A stretch of DNA of 64,000 nucleotides from Microbacterium esteraromaticum (GTDB lineage Bacteria > Actinomycetota > Actinomycetes > Actinomycetales > Microbacteriaceae): NCBI RefSeq assembly GCF_028747645.1, contig NZ_CP118100.1, positions 3,133,366 through 3,197,365 of the forward strand. The letters run 5' to 3'. Numbering within the stretch: position 1 is the stretch's first letter; the number at the start of each line of letters is the position of its first letter. Below, piece by piece: positions 51,123 to 59,975 of the stretch. Under the pieces are notes generated by a model, which saw only the letters and a program-made list of their open reading frames with translations, ran no database searches and was not told where the DNA came from. A program made the position numbers and the translations under genes.

Positions 51123-52738
51123 CCAGTCTCGGCCGCGCCAGCGCCATCCTCGGAGCCGGCACCCTGATCTCACGCGTCACCGGCCTGATCCGGACCATTG
51201 TCCTCGTCGCGGCGATCGGCAGTATCGGTCAGGCCAGCGACGCGTTCGCGGTCGCGAACCAGCTGCCGAACAACGTCTTCACGATCATCCAGACCGGCAT
51301 CCTCACCGCCGTGATCATCCCGCAGATCGTGCGCTCGGCCAGCCACAAGGACGGCGGCAGCGCCTACATCTCAAAGCTGTTCACGCTCGGCACCGTCGTG
51401 TTCCTCGCGGTGACCGCCCTGGCGATGGTCATCGCCCCGTGGCTGGTCGCGCTGTACGGCGAGAAGTTCAGCGCCGACCAGCTCGCCCTGGCCACTGCGT
51501 TCGCGTACTGGTGCCTGCCGCAGATCTTCTTCTACGGCTTGTACGCGCTGATCGGCGAGACCCTCAACGCCAAGCGGGTATTCGGCCCGTACACGTGGAC
51601 CCCCGTCGCGAACAACATCATCTCGATCGCCGGGTTCCTGATCTTCATCGCGCTGTTCGGCGGCAACCAGAACATCGTCGATGCGTGGGATCCGACCATG
51701 ATCGCCGTCCTTGGCGGCACGGCCACTCTCGGTATCGCCGTGCAGGCAGGGCTGCTGCTGTTCGCCTGGCGGCGCACCGGTCTCAGCCTGCGCCCCGACT
51801 TCCGCTGGCGCGGTGTGGGCCTGCGGCAGGTCGGCGGGCTCGCGGGCTGGACCTTCCTGATGGTCATCGCCGGTCAGATCGCGGGCCTGATCCAGACGCG
51901 GGTGGTCTCGGACGCGTCCGGCGAGCACCCGTCGACAGCGTTGATGATGGCCGCCTGGCTGGTGTTCATGCTGCCCTACTCGATCTTCGCGATCTCGATC
52001 GGCACCCCGTACTTCACCCAGATCGCTGAGCACGCCGCTGAGGGGCGCGACGACGATGTACGCAGCGACGTCGCCCAGTGCATCCGTGCCGTGTCGCTGT
52101 TCGTCGTCGGTTCGGGAGTGGCCCTGGCCGTCGCTGCCGTCCCCGCCACCCGGATCTTCACCGACAGCGCTGAGCAGGCCGTGCAGGCCGCGCCCGTGCT
52201 GGTCTGCTACCTGGTCGGGCTGCTGCCGTTGTCGGTGCTGTTCATCGTGCAGCGCGCGTTCTACGCCTACGGCGACACCCGCACACCGTTCCTGTTCACT
52301 CTCGTGCAGGTCGCACTGATCATCGGCTTCTCGTACATCGCCGCCGCGGTCGCCCCGCTCAGCCAGCTCGCCGCCGCCGTCGCCCTGGGGCAGTCGCTGG
52401 CCGGACTCGTGCAGACGATCATCGCCATCTGGATCCTGCGCAACCGCCTCGGCGGACTTCAGCTGCCGCAGACCCTGCTGTCGCTCGGCCGCTTCTTCAT
52501 CGCCGCGATCCCGGCCGGCTTCGCCGGGTGGGGCCTGTACGTGCTGATGGGTGCCGGCGCGGGCTGGACCGCCGGGCAGACCGGCAACACCCTTGTCGAC
52601 AAGCTCTTGGGTGCCGTCGGCACCGGCGTGGTCGGACTGGCCGCTGTCATCGTCTACGGCATCGTCCTGCTGTTGCTGCGCGCACCCGAGCTGTCGGCGG
52701 TGACGCGCCTCGCCCGCCGCTTCCTGCCCTCGCGCTGA
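51119..52738 (+). CDS. murJ: Lipid II flippase MurJ
   Basis: The 539-aa multi-pass protein flips lipid II to the outer membrane face for peptidoglycan synthesis. It starts SAILGAGTLISRVTGLIRTI and contains QLPNNVFTIIQTGILTAVII, AAWLVFMLPYSIFAISIGTP and QRAFYAYGDTRTPFLFTLVQ, as in MurJ/MviN proteins, with about 14 helices. The mycobacterial form has an added kinase-like domain; this one ends soon after the helices (RLARRFLPSR). It is coupled to DUF6049 and followed by trxB at 106 bp. Confidence 0.96.
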   Translation: MTSLGRASAILGAGTLISRVTGLIRTIVLVAAIGSIGQASDAFAVANQLPNNVFTIIQTGILTAVIIPQIVRSASHKDGGSAYISKLFTLGTVVFLAVTALAMVIAPWLVALYGEKFSADQLALATAFAYWCLPQIFFYGLYALIGETLNAKRVFGPYTWTPVANNIISIAGFLIFIALFGGNQNIVDAWDPTMIAVLGGTATLGIAVQAGLLLFAWRRTGLSLRPDFRWRGVGLRQVGGLAGWTFLMVIAGQIAGLIQTRVVSDASGEHPSTALMMAAWLVFMLPYSIFAISIGTPYFTQIAEHAAEGRDDDVRSDVAQCIRAVSLFVVGSGVALAVAAVPATRIFTDSAEQAVQAAPVLVCYLVGLLPLSVLFIVQRAFYAYGDTRTPFLFTLVQVALIIGFSYIAAAVAPLSQLAAAVALGQSLAGLVQTIIAIWILRNRLGGLQLPQTLLSLGRFFIAAIPAGFAGWGLYVLMGAGAGWTAGQTGNTLVDKLLGAVGTGVVGLAAVIVYGIVLLLLRAPELSAVTRLARRFLPSR

Positions 52739-52844
52739 TCCGAAGCTGCTCTCCCCGTACCCAGCGGGCGGGAATGTCGCGCGGTTACGATTGGTTCTAT
52801 CCAGTCGGTGCGGATATTCCAGCATCCGCGATCAAGGAGAGCAC

Positions 52845-53813
52845 ATGCGTCAGGTCATCATCATCGGCTCCGGTCCCGCTGGGTTCAGCGCGGCCATCTA
52901 CGCGGCGCGCGCAAATCTGCAGCCGCTTCTGATCGCGAGCAGCGTGCAGGTCGGCGGTGAGCTGATGAACACCACCGATGTCGAGAACTTCCCCGGCTTC
53001 CCCGAGGGCATCCTCGGCCCCGACCTGATGACCAAGATGCAGGAGCAGGCCGAGAAGTTCGGCACCGAGATCGTGTACGACGACGTCGTCGAGCTCGACG
53101 TCGACGGCCCCGTCAAGAAGGTCACGCTCGGCGGTGGCGCCGTGCACGAGGCATCCACCATCATCTACGCGACAGGCTCGGCCTACCGCAAGCTCGGCAT
53201 CGAGGGCGAAGAGCGCCTCTCGGGCTACGGCGTCTCATGGTGCGCGACCTGCGACGGCTTCTTCTTCCGCGAGAAGACCATCGCCGTGGTCGGCGGCGGC
53301 GACTCCGCCATGGAAGAGGCGACGTTCCTGACCCGTTTCGCGTCGAAGGTGTACGTCATCCACCGCAAGGACACCCTGCGCGCCTCGAAGATCATGCAGG
53401 AACGCGCGTTCGCGAACGACAAGATCGAGTTCATCTGGAACACCGAGGTCGCCGAAGTGCTCGGTGGCGACGCCGTCTCGGGTGTGCAGCTGCGCTCGAC
53501 CGTCGACGGATCGCTGCGCGACCTCGAGCTCGACGGACTGTTCATCGCGATCGGCAACGACCCGCGCACCCACCTGGTGCACGACAAGCTGAAGCTCACC
53601 GAAGACGGCACGATCTGGGTCGACGGTCGCTCGTCGCGCACCTCGGTGCCGGGCATCTTCGCCGCCGGCGATGTCATCGACCCCACTTACCGTCAGGCGG
53701 CAACCGCCGCCGGCTCGGGTGTCGTCGCCGCCCTCGACGCCGAGCACTTCATCGCCGACCTCGAAGACGCCGCGGCAGCCACGCCGTCCGCCGCTGAGGT
53801 CCTCGCCGGCTGA
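52845..53813 (+). CDS. trxB: Thioredoxin reductase
   Basis: The 322-aa flavoenzyme passes electrons from NADPH to thioredoxin. It has FAD motif VIIIGSGPAGFSAAIYAARA, the redox-active CATCDGFF, NADPH motif VVGGGDSAMEEATFL and the C-terminal FAD motif GIFAAGDVIDPTYRQAATAA. The ATG at 52845 follows AAGGAGAG. trxA follows 61 bp downstream, the standard pair near the origin in actinobacteria. Confidence 0.98.
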   Translation: MRQVIIIGSGPAGFSAAIYAARANLQPLLIASSVQVGGELMNTTDVENFPGFPEGILGPDLMTKMQEQAEKFGTEIVYDDVVELDVDGPVKKVTLGGGAVHEASTIIYATGSAYRKLGIEGEERLSGYGVSWCATCDGFFFREKTIAVVGGGDSAMEEATFLTRFASKVYVIHRKDTLRASKIMQERAFANDKIEFIWNTEVAEVLGGDAVSGVQLRSTVDGSLRDLELDGLFIAIGNDPRTHLVHDKLKLTEDGTIWVDGRSSRTSVPGIFAAGDVIDPTYRQAATAAGSGVVAALDAEHFIADLEDAAAATPSAAEVLAG

Positions 53814-53874
53814 GGCCGGGAACATTCCGTCCACACCCGACGTTCGAACGGGTGACACCGAACAAGGAGATGCA

Positions 53875-54198
53875 ATGACTGCCAAGGCAACCACGCAGGC
53901 CACCTGGGAACAGGACGTGCTGCAGGCCGACGGTCCGGTGCTGGTCGACTTCTGGGCGGCATGGTGCGGTCCGTGCCGCATGGTCGCACCGGTGCTCGAC
54001 GAGATCCAGGCCGAGAACCCCGAGAAGATCACCATTCTCAAGCTCAACGTCGACGAGAACCCCGACCTCGCGATGAAGTACCAGATCACCTCGATCCCCG
54101 CGATGAAGGTGTTCCAGGGCGGCGAGGTGAAGGCGACCATCATCGGCGCCAAGCCCAAGCCCGCACTCCTGCAGGATCTCGCGCCGTTCATCGGCTGA
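53875..54198 (+). CDS. trxA: Thioredoxin
   Basis: The 107-aa thioredoxin has the active site WAAWCGPCRMVAPVLDEI and the cis-Pro loop ITSIPAMKVFQGGE. It reduces protein disulfides in the cytoplasm using electrons from TrxB just upstream. The start follows AAGGAG. Transcription ends at the hairpin 16 bp after the stop. Confidence 0.98.
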   Translation: MTAKATTQATWEQDVLQADGPVLVDFWAAWCGPCRMVAPVLDEIQAENPEKITILKLNVDENPDLAMKYQITSIPAMKVFQGGEVKATIIGAKPKPALLQDLAPFIG

Positions 54199-54213
54199 TC
54201 TGCCCCTGATCGA

Positions 54214-54249
54214 CGAAAGCCCGTCACCTCTCGAGGTGGCGGGCTTTCG
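54214..54249. terminator. Terminator after trxA
   Basis: CGAAAGCCCGTCACCTC pairs with GAGGTGGCGGGCTTTCG with one G-T wobble and a 2-nt loop. The stem ends in a short T-run. Confidence 0.9.
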
Positions 54250-54319
54250 TGTTCTCGGATGCTGTCGTGCAGCGTCCAGTGGCGCAGGCCGTGTTCAGTG
54301 GCGCAGGCCGTACCGCGGC

Positions 54320-54610
54320 TCAGGCGGCGAGCATCCGCCACACGGTGGGACTGAGTTCGGGGTACTCCAACGCGATGCGGCGCAGGACGCCGTCGTTCCA
54401 TCCGCGGTCCGCGATCGTGACGCCCTGATCGGCTGCGACGTCGGCGCGCAGCAACAACACGACCAGTTCGTCGGTCGTGGGGAGCTCGCTCATGAAGTCC
54501 CACGGGTCCTCACCGAAGCGCAGACGCTCGTGCACGAGCACCGACCGCTCATCGGCGGCCTCGGCGCGCAGCACCTCTAGGCTGGCTCGGCGCGGAAAGT
54601 CATCACTCAC
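54320..54610 (-). CDS. Small conserved hypothetical protein, 96 aa
   Basis: I do not recognise the family. The 96-aa protein is acidic and probably helical (SLEVLRAEAADERSVLVHER, DELVVLLLRADVAADQGVTI, YPELSPTVWRMLAA) with no signal peptide. It lies between trxA and the sugar transporter on the opposite strand to trxA. Third-position GC is high along the frame and there is no better frame in the region, so I take it as real. Confidence 0.6.
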   Translation of the reverse strand: MSDDFPRRASLEVLRAEAADERSVLVHERLRFGEDPWDFMSELPTTDELVVLLLRADVAADQGVTIADRGWNDGVLRRIALEYPELSPTVWRMLAA

Positions 54611-54619
54611 CCATCAAGC

Positions 54620-56077
54620 CTACGCGCGATGACGAGCACCCCGGCGTTGCACGATCACTTCCTCGGTCATCGATTCGAGCTCGCGCCCCTTGGTCTCGGC
54701 GACCTTGAAGTACACGAAGAAGAACGACAGCAACGCGAAGAACGCGTAGAAGCCATACGCGAACGTCAGACCGATCTCAGCGAAGGCCGGGAACGTCGTC
54801 GAGATGAAGAAGTTCGCCACCCACTGAGCGGCCGCAGCGACCGCGAGAGCCCCCGCCCGGATGGAGTTCGGGAACATCTCCCCCAGAAGCACCCAGACCA
54901 GCGGCCCCCACGTCGCCCCGAAGAAGACCACAAAGGCGTTCGCCGAGACCAGCGCGATCGTCGACCACGGCTCTGCCAACGCGACCTCACCTGCAGCATC
55001 CACCGTCCCGAACGAGAACGCCACGGCCATCAGGCCCAGAGTCACCGCCATGCCGACCGAGCCGACCATCAGCATGAGGCGACGACCGACGCGATCGACG
55101 AGCAGGATCGCCACGATCGTCACGACGATGTTCGTCACCGACGTGATCACGGTGATCGTCAGGGCATCGGACTCATCGAAGCCAACCGATCGCCACAGCG
55201 TCGTCGAGTAGTAGAAGATCACGTTGATGCCGACGAACTGCTGGAACACACTCAGCAGGATGCCGACCCACACGATCGGCTTGAGTCCGAAACGGTGGCC
55301 CCGCAGGTCGCGCAGCGACTCCTGCCGTTCGGTGTTGATCGTGCCGGTGATCTCGTCGATCTTCGCGCGGACGTCGATCTCGCCGGTGACGTCCGTGAGC
55401 ACTTGGCCGGCGCGCTCGAGATGGCCACGCGCGACCAGATAGCGCGGCGACTCGGGCAACCGCAGGGCCATGAGTCCGTAGACGAGGGCTGGGATCGCCT
55501 CGGCCATGAACATCCATCGCCACGCCTGCAGGCCCCACAACGAACCGGCTGCTCCCCCGGCGAAGTTGGCGAGCATCGCATCCGACAGCAGTGCGACGAA
55601 GATGCCCGTCACGATCGCGAGCTGCTGCAGCGAGCCGAGGCGGCCGCGCACCCGTGCCGGTGACACCTCGGCGATGTACGCCGGCGCGATCACCGACGCC
55701 GCACCCACACCCAGGCCGCCGATCACGCGCCAGACGATCAGATCGATCACGCCGAACGCCAGGCCGGATCCGATGGCCGAGATGAAGAACAACACCGCCG
55801 CGGTGACCATCGTCGGCACGCGGCCGAGCCTGTTTGCGAGGGGTCCTGCAAACCAGGCACCCAGCGCGCAACCGATCAACGCCGACGATACGGCGAAGCC
55901 CTTCAGCGCGACACCGAGCTCGAAGGCGTCAGACAGGGCATCCACGGCGCCGTTGATCACGGCCGTGTCGAATCCGAACAGGAATCCACCGAGCGCGGCG
56001 GCGATACTGACGCCGATCACACGGCCGTGGATCGCGCCAGGTTGCCTTGCGTGCGGTTGCCTTGCGTCAGCCATCAT
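54620..56077 (-). CDS. MFS sugar:proton symporter family transporter
   Basis: The 485-aa protein has 12 predicted helices and sugar-porter signatures: GFLFGFDTAVINGAV, ANRLGRVPTMV (loop 2-3), RVRGRLGSLQQLAIVTGI, PESPRYLV in the central loop, DRVGRRLMLM (loop 8-9) and KGRELESM after the last helix. It most likely takes up a hexose or pentose with protons. ATG 56077 or the next ATG may be the start; GGGGGG lies just upstream. It is monocistronic or follows unknown regulation. Confidence 0.93.
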   Translation of the reverse strand: MMADARQPHARQPGAIHGRVIGVSIAAALGGFLFGFDTAVINGAVDALSDAFELGVALKGFAVSSALIGCALGAWFAGPLANRLGRVPTMVTAAVLFFISAIGSGLAFGVIDLIVWRVIGGLGVGAASVIAPAYIAEVSPARVRGRLGSLQQLAIVTGIFVALLSDAMLANFAGGAAGSLWGLQAWRWMFMAEAIPALVYGLMALRLPESPRYLVARGHLERAGQVLTDVTGEIDVRAKIDEITGTINTERQESLRDLRGHRFGLKPIVWVGILLSVFQQFVGINVIFYYSTTLWRSVGFDESDALTITVITSVTNIVVTIVAILLVDRVGRRLMLMVGSVGMAVTLGLMAVAFSFGTVDAAGEVALAEPWSTIALVSANAFVVFFGATWGPLVWVLLGEMFPNSIRAGALAVAAAAQWVANFFISTTFPAFAEIGLTFAYGFYAFFALLSFFFVYFKVAETKGRELESMTEEVIVQRRGARHRA

Positions 56078-56167
56078 TCCCCCCGGTGCGATCGACAGTA
56101 TGCAGGTGCCCGGATACTATCCGAGCCGACCCGCTCACGGAAGAGCGTTCTCGGGGGGGGCGATGCG

Positions 56168-57205
56168 TCAGCGGCTGCCGTACTCCTCTTCGCCGAGCTC
56201 GGCGAGAATCCGATTCAGGTCCTGGATCGAGGCGAACTCGATCTTGATCTGCCCCTTGCGCGCACCCAACGCGATCTGCACGCGGGTGTTCAGACGGTCA
56301 CCAAGCTTGGTCGACACCTCGTCGAGGTATGCACGGCGGGCGCCGGCCTTCGGCTTGACGGAGCGCGCGGAATCGGTCGGAAGACTCTTAGCAGCCGCCT
56401 CGGTGGCGCGCACCGAGAGATCCTCGTTCACAACCTTGTCGGCCAGACGCTGCATCTGCTCAGGGTCGTCGACCGAGAGAATCGCGCGTGCGTGGCCGGC
56501 TGAGAGCACACCGGCAGCGACACGCTGCTGCACCGGCACGGGAAGACGCAGCAGACGGATGGTATTGCTGATCTGCGGGCGCGACCGACCGATGCGAGTG
56601 GCCAGCTCTTCCTGCGTGATCCCGAAATCCTCGAGCAGCTGCTGGTAGGCAGAGGCCTCTTCTAGCGGGTTGAGTTCCGACCGGTGCAGGTTCTCGAGCA
56701 GCGCGTCGCGCAGCAGATCCTCATCGGCAGTCTCACGCACGATCGCGGGGATCGCCTCGAGGCCGGCCTCGCGTGCGGCGCGCGTGCGCCGCTCCCCCAT
56801 GATCAGCTCGTACTCGCCACCGCTGTTGCGGCGAACAACGACGGGCTGCAGAACGCCGAACTCCTTGACGCTGTGCACGAGCTCGGCGAGGTGGTCCTCG
56901 TCGAAGTGGGTGCGCGGCTGGCGGGGGTTGGGGACGATGAGCTTCGGGTCGACCTGGATCAGGCGGATGCCCGGGATCTCGGCGAGGGCGGCGTCGGCTT
57001 CTGTGGCGGTGTCGTCTGCAGCATCCGAGGTCTTGGCCGGACGCGCGGTCTTTGTCTTGGTCTTGGCGTCCGCGGTGTCGGGAGCGACCGTCTCGGTCGC
57101 GATCTTGACGTTGCCGGGGAAGAATACGTCGACCGGGCGTTCGGTCTGATCTGCTGTCGGAATGAGCGCGCCGATGCCCCGTCCGAGTCCAGTGCGTTTG
57201 GCCAT
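56168..57205 (-). CDS. parB: Chromosome partitioning protein ParB
   Basis: ParB binds parS sites, spreads along DNA as a CTP-gated clamp, and guides origin segregation with ParA. The 345-aa protein has a variable N-terminus, the CTP-binding motifs PRTHFDEDHLAEL and GERRTRAAREAGLEAIPAIV, the ENLHRSELNPLEEA segment and the DNA-binding HTH (GITQEELATRIGRSRPQISN). The second ATG (57205) is preferred: it overlaps the parA stop (TGATG) and has AAGGGAG at proper spacing. Its targets are the many parS sites just upstream of parA. Confidence 0.97.
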   Translation of the reverse strand: MAKRTGLGRGIGALIPTADQTERPVDVFFPGNVKIATETVAPDTADAKTKTKTARPAKTSDAADDTATEADAALAEIPGIRLIQVDPKLIVPNPRQPRTHFDEDHLAELVHSVKEFGVLQPVVVRRNSGGEYELIMGERRTRAAREAGLEAIPAIVRETADEDLLRDALLENLHRSELNPLEEASAYQQLLEDFGITQEELATRIGRSRPQISNTIRLLRLPVPVQQRVAAGVLSAGHARAILSVDDPEQMQRLADKVVNEDLSVRATEAAAKSLPTDSARSVKPKAGARRAYLDEVSTKLGDRLNTRVQIALGARKGQIKIEFASIQDLNRILAELGEEEYGSR

Positions 57206-58137
57206 CATGCTCCCTTGTTCTGAGCGGATTGCTGACCCCGCTGAGCGATTTCCACTGCTGCCTCCCGATACGCGACCGCGCCGGCAGATGTGCCGTCGTA
57301 CGCGATGACGGTCTGTCCGAAGCTGGGAGCTTCTGAGACGCGCACCGACCGTGGGATCACGGCGTCGAGAATCTGCTGCGGGAAGTGAGCGCGCACCTCG
57401 TCGGAGACCTGCTGCGCCAGACGCGTGCGGGCGTCATACATCGTCAGGAGGATCGTCGAGAGGGTGAGTTCGGGGTTGAGGTGCTTCTGGATCATCTGGA
57501 TGTTCCCGAGCAGCTGGCTCAGGCCCTCGAGCGCGTAGTACTCGCACTGGATCGGGATGAGCACCTCGGTCGCCGCGGTGAAGGCGTTGATCGTGAGGAG
57601 TCCGAGCGAAGGCGGGCAGTCGATGATCACGACGTCCTTCGGGTTCTCACGCAGGTAGATCTCGAGCGCACGACGCAGGCGGAACTCCCGCGCCACCTGC
57701 GAGACAAGTTCGATCTCAGCGCCGGCGAGATGAATGGTGCTCGGTGCGCAGAACAGGTTCGGCGACTCGGGGCTCGGCTGGACGATCTCGCCGAATGGCT
57801 GGTCGTTGATCAGCACGTCGTAGATGCTGGCGGTCTCGGCGGTGTGCGTCACGCTCAATGCCGTCGAGGCATTGCCCTGCGGGTCAAGGTCGATCACGAG
57901 GACCCTTGCGCCGAGCTCGGCAAGTGCGGATGCCAGGTTGACGGTCGTCGTCGTCTTTCCGACTCCGCCCTTCTGGTTCGACACCGTGAAGATTCGGGTG
58001 TCACCGTCGAAGGAGACCTTGACCTTGCTGAGGGCTTTGCGTCGGGAGGCCAGATCAGCCAGCTCCCGCGCGAGCGGGGTATCCATCCCGAGATCGGTGT
58101 TCGGCGATGCGTTGTCGGATGGTTTCACGTGAAACAT
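57205..58137 (-). CDS. parA: Chromosome partitioning ATPase ParA
   Basis: The 310-aa ATPase moves ParB-bound origins. It has the deviant Walker A motif KGGVGKTT (56-63), VIDLDPQGNAS, and IIDCPPSLGLLT. The N-terminal about 50 residues precede the core and start MFHVKP, because the start codon lies inside a parS site. The gene reads - strand into parB with a 1-nt overlap. Repression by ParB bound at that parS is possible. The longer N-terminus is typical of actinobacterial ParA. Confidence 0.97.
   Translation of the reverse strand: MFHVKPSDNASPNTDLGMDTPLARELADLASRRKALSKVKVSFDGDTRIFTVSNQKGGVGKTTTTVNLASALAELGARVLVIDLDPQGNASTALSVTHTAETASIYDVLINDQPFGEIVQPSPESPNLFCAPSTIHLAGAEIELVSQVAREFRLRRALEIYLRENPKDVVIIDCPPSLGLLTINAFTAATEVLIPIQCEYYALEGLSQLLGNIQMIQKHLNPELTLSTILLTMYDARTRLAQQVSDEVRAHFPQQILDAVIPRSVRVSEAPSFGQTVIAYDGTSAGAVAYREAAVEIAQRGQQSAQNKGA
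58121..58136. promoter_or_regulatory. parS: parS site covering the parA start codon
   Basis: The core GTTTCACGTGAAAC is perfect. The ATG of parA is in its right flank on the - strand, so codons 2-5 (FHVK) are parS. ParB binding here could block parA-parB translation or transcription. Confidence 0.92.
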
Positions 58138-58238
58138 CGACTCCTTTCGGGACCGTCATCCACTCTAACCGAGGCAACTGTCTGCGTCGGTCATTGAGCG
58201 CGGCTCCGCCCCCACTCCCCCGGTCATTGAGCGAGGAC

Positions 58239-58253
58239 CGTTCACGTGAAACA
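58239..58253. promoter_or_regulatory. parS: Degraded parS (1-nt deletion)
   Basis: GTTCACGTGAAAC lacks one T of the core. It ends 7 bp before a long repeat arm. Confidence 0.6.
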
Positions 58254-58565
58254 CCCACCCGGTCATTGAGCGAGGAGCGCAGCACCGAGACGAAATGAGC
58301 CTGCGCCCTCGGGGGATGTTCGCTTCGACTCGCTTCGCTCGCTCAACGTCCGAGTCCTCTTGCCCGGTCATTGAGCGAGGAGCGCAGCGACGAGACGAAA
58401 TGCCAGGCTCCCGTTGCGATGCGTTTCGACTCGCTCCGCTCGCTCAACGTCCGAGTCCTCTCGCCCGGTCATTGAGCGAGGAGCGCAGCGACGAGACGAA
58501 ATGCCAGGCTCCCGTTGCGATGCGTTTCGACTCGCTCCGCTCGCTCAACGACCGTGGACACCGCG

Positions 58566-58581
58566 CGTTTCACGTGAAACA
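58566..58581. promoter_or_regulatory. parS: parS site
   Basis: Perfect core GTTTCACGTGAAAC. It is followed after 7 bp by a long repeat arm that has no matching short arm. Confidence 0.9.
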
Positions 58582-58643
58582 CCCACCCGGTCATTGAGCG
58601 AGGAGCGAAGCGACGAGACGACTGGCGACGCCCCTGCAGCCAC

Positions 58644-58659
58644 CGTTTCACGTGAAACA
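58644..58659. promoter_or_regulatory. parS: parS site
   Basis: Perfect core GTTTCACGTGAAAC, 7 bp left of the element at 58666. Confidence 0.9.
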
Positions 58660-58768
58660 CTCCCTCGGTCATTGAGCGAGGCGCGCAGCGGCGAGACGAA
58701 ATGAGCTGCACCGCCGTAGAGCGGACGTTTCGACTCGCTCCGCTCGCTCAACGGCCGTCGACACCTGC

Positions 58769-58784
58769 TGTTTCGCGTAAGACG
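58769..58784. promoter_or_regulatory. Strongly degraded parS-like sequence
   Basis: TGTTTCGCGTAAGACG differs from the parS consensus at four positions and is probably no longer bound. A decayed repeat arm follows it. Confidence 0.35.
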
Positions 58785-58920
58785 CCAGCGGCCACTGAGA
58801 GAGGGGCGCGCGGCGAACGAAACCAACCCTCGAACCGGCTACGGCTGAATCAGTCCACTCACTCACCGCCGGAACCCCCTCCCCCGTCGAACCTCGCCGC
58901 AGGCGCCCGGCGATGGCTGC

Positions 58921-58936
58921 CGTTTCACGTGATACA
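58921..58936. promoter_or_regulatory. parS: Degraded parS (1 mismatch)
   Basis: GTTTCACGTGATAC has one change in the right half. It lies 6 bp left of the element at 58942. Confidence 0.65.
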
Positions 58937-59183
58937 CCACCCGGTCATTGACCGAGGAGCGAAGCGACGAGACGAAATGAACGCCACCGCAGGGTGTGCG
59001 TTCCGACTCGCTTCGCTCGCTCAACGGCCGGAGGACTCACATACGTGTCGACCATAGAAGAAGAAACACCGCTATGTGACGAGCTGGGCCGGACTCTCGA
59101 GGAGGAAACGTGTCGACTCGCCGCGCTCGCCCAACGACGGCGGCGTCACTTCCGGCCACATTGCGGAACTCAGTACCGGCACC

Positions 59184-59199
59184 CGTTTCACGTGAAGCA
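59184..59199. promoter_or_regulatory. parS: Degraded parS (1 mismatch)
   Basis: GTTTCACGTGAAGC has one change. It lies 8 bp left of the element at 59207. Confidence 0.65.
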
Positions 59200-59339
59200 C
59201 CACCACGGGTCATTGAGCGAGGAGCGAAGCACCGAGTCGAAATCTGCGCCCCAGTAGTCGCACACGTTTCGACTCGCTCCGCTCGCCCAACGACCAAGGA
59301 ACCACTGCGCGACCTGCTTGGCGGCACTCATCCGACGCA

Positions 59340-59355
59340 AGTTTCACGTGAAACA
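59340..59355. promoter_or_regulatory. parS: parS site
   Basis: Perfect core GTTTCACGTGAAAC, 5 bp left of the element at 59360. Confidence 0.9.
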
Positions 59356-59598
59356 CCGCCGATCATTGAGCGAGGAGCGCAGCGACGAGACGAAACGTGC
59401 TCCCTCAGTAGTCGCGCACGTTTCGACTCGCTCCGCTCGCTCAACGACCGTACGGCCGGTCATTGAGCGAGGAGCACAGCGACGAGACGAAACGTGCTCC
59501 CCGCACGCCCCAAGACTCGCGTGCGTTTCGACTCGCTTCGCTCGCTCAACGACCGAGACGTCACTGCCGGACCTGCATGCCGGTCCCATCCCGACGCA

Positions 59599-59614
59599 TG
59601 TTTCACGTGAAACA
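59599..59614. promoter_or_regulatory. parS: parS site, full 16-bp consensus
   Basis: TGTTTCACGTGAAACA matches the 16-bp parS consensus exactly. It lies 5 bp left of the element at 59619. Confidence 0.95.
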
Positions 59615-59752
59615 ACGCCGGTCATTGAGCGAGGAGCGTAGCGACGAGACGAGACGTGCTCCCCCAGTCGTCGCGCGCGTTTCGACTCGCTGCGTTCGCT
59701 CAACGACCGAGGAGCCACTGCTGGACCTGCATGGCGGCACTCATCCGACGCA

Positions 59753-59768
59753 AGTTTCACGTGAAACA
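59753..59768. promoter_or_regulatory. parS: parS site
   Basis: Perfect core GTTTCACGTGAAAC, 5 bp left of the element at 59773. Confidence 0.9.
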
Positions 59769-59875
59769 TCACCCGTCGTTGAATGAGGAGCGCAGCGACG
59801 AGACGAAACGTGTTCGCTCAGTAGTCGCGCGCGTTTCGGCTCGCTCCGCTCAATCAACGATCGTGAAGGCCGCAC

Positions 59876-59890
59876 GGTTCACGTGGAACA
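59876..59890. promoter_or_regulatory. parS: Degraded parS (2 symmetric mismatches)
   Basis: GGTTCACGTGGAACA has two changes, one in each half. It lies 5 bp left of the element at 59895. Confidence 0.55.
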
Positions 59891-59975
59891 ACGCCGGTCA
59901 TTGTGCGAGAAGCGCAGCGACGAGACGAAGTGTGCTCCCCCAGTACTCGCGTACGTTTCGACTCGCTGCGCTCGC

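Noticed and set aside
51371-52825. 484-codon - strand frame opposite murJ
   Set aside because: Antisense to murJ; Gln/Arg/Asp-rich shadow composition.
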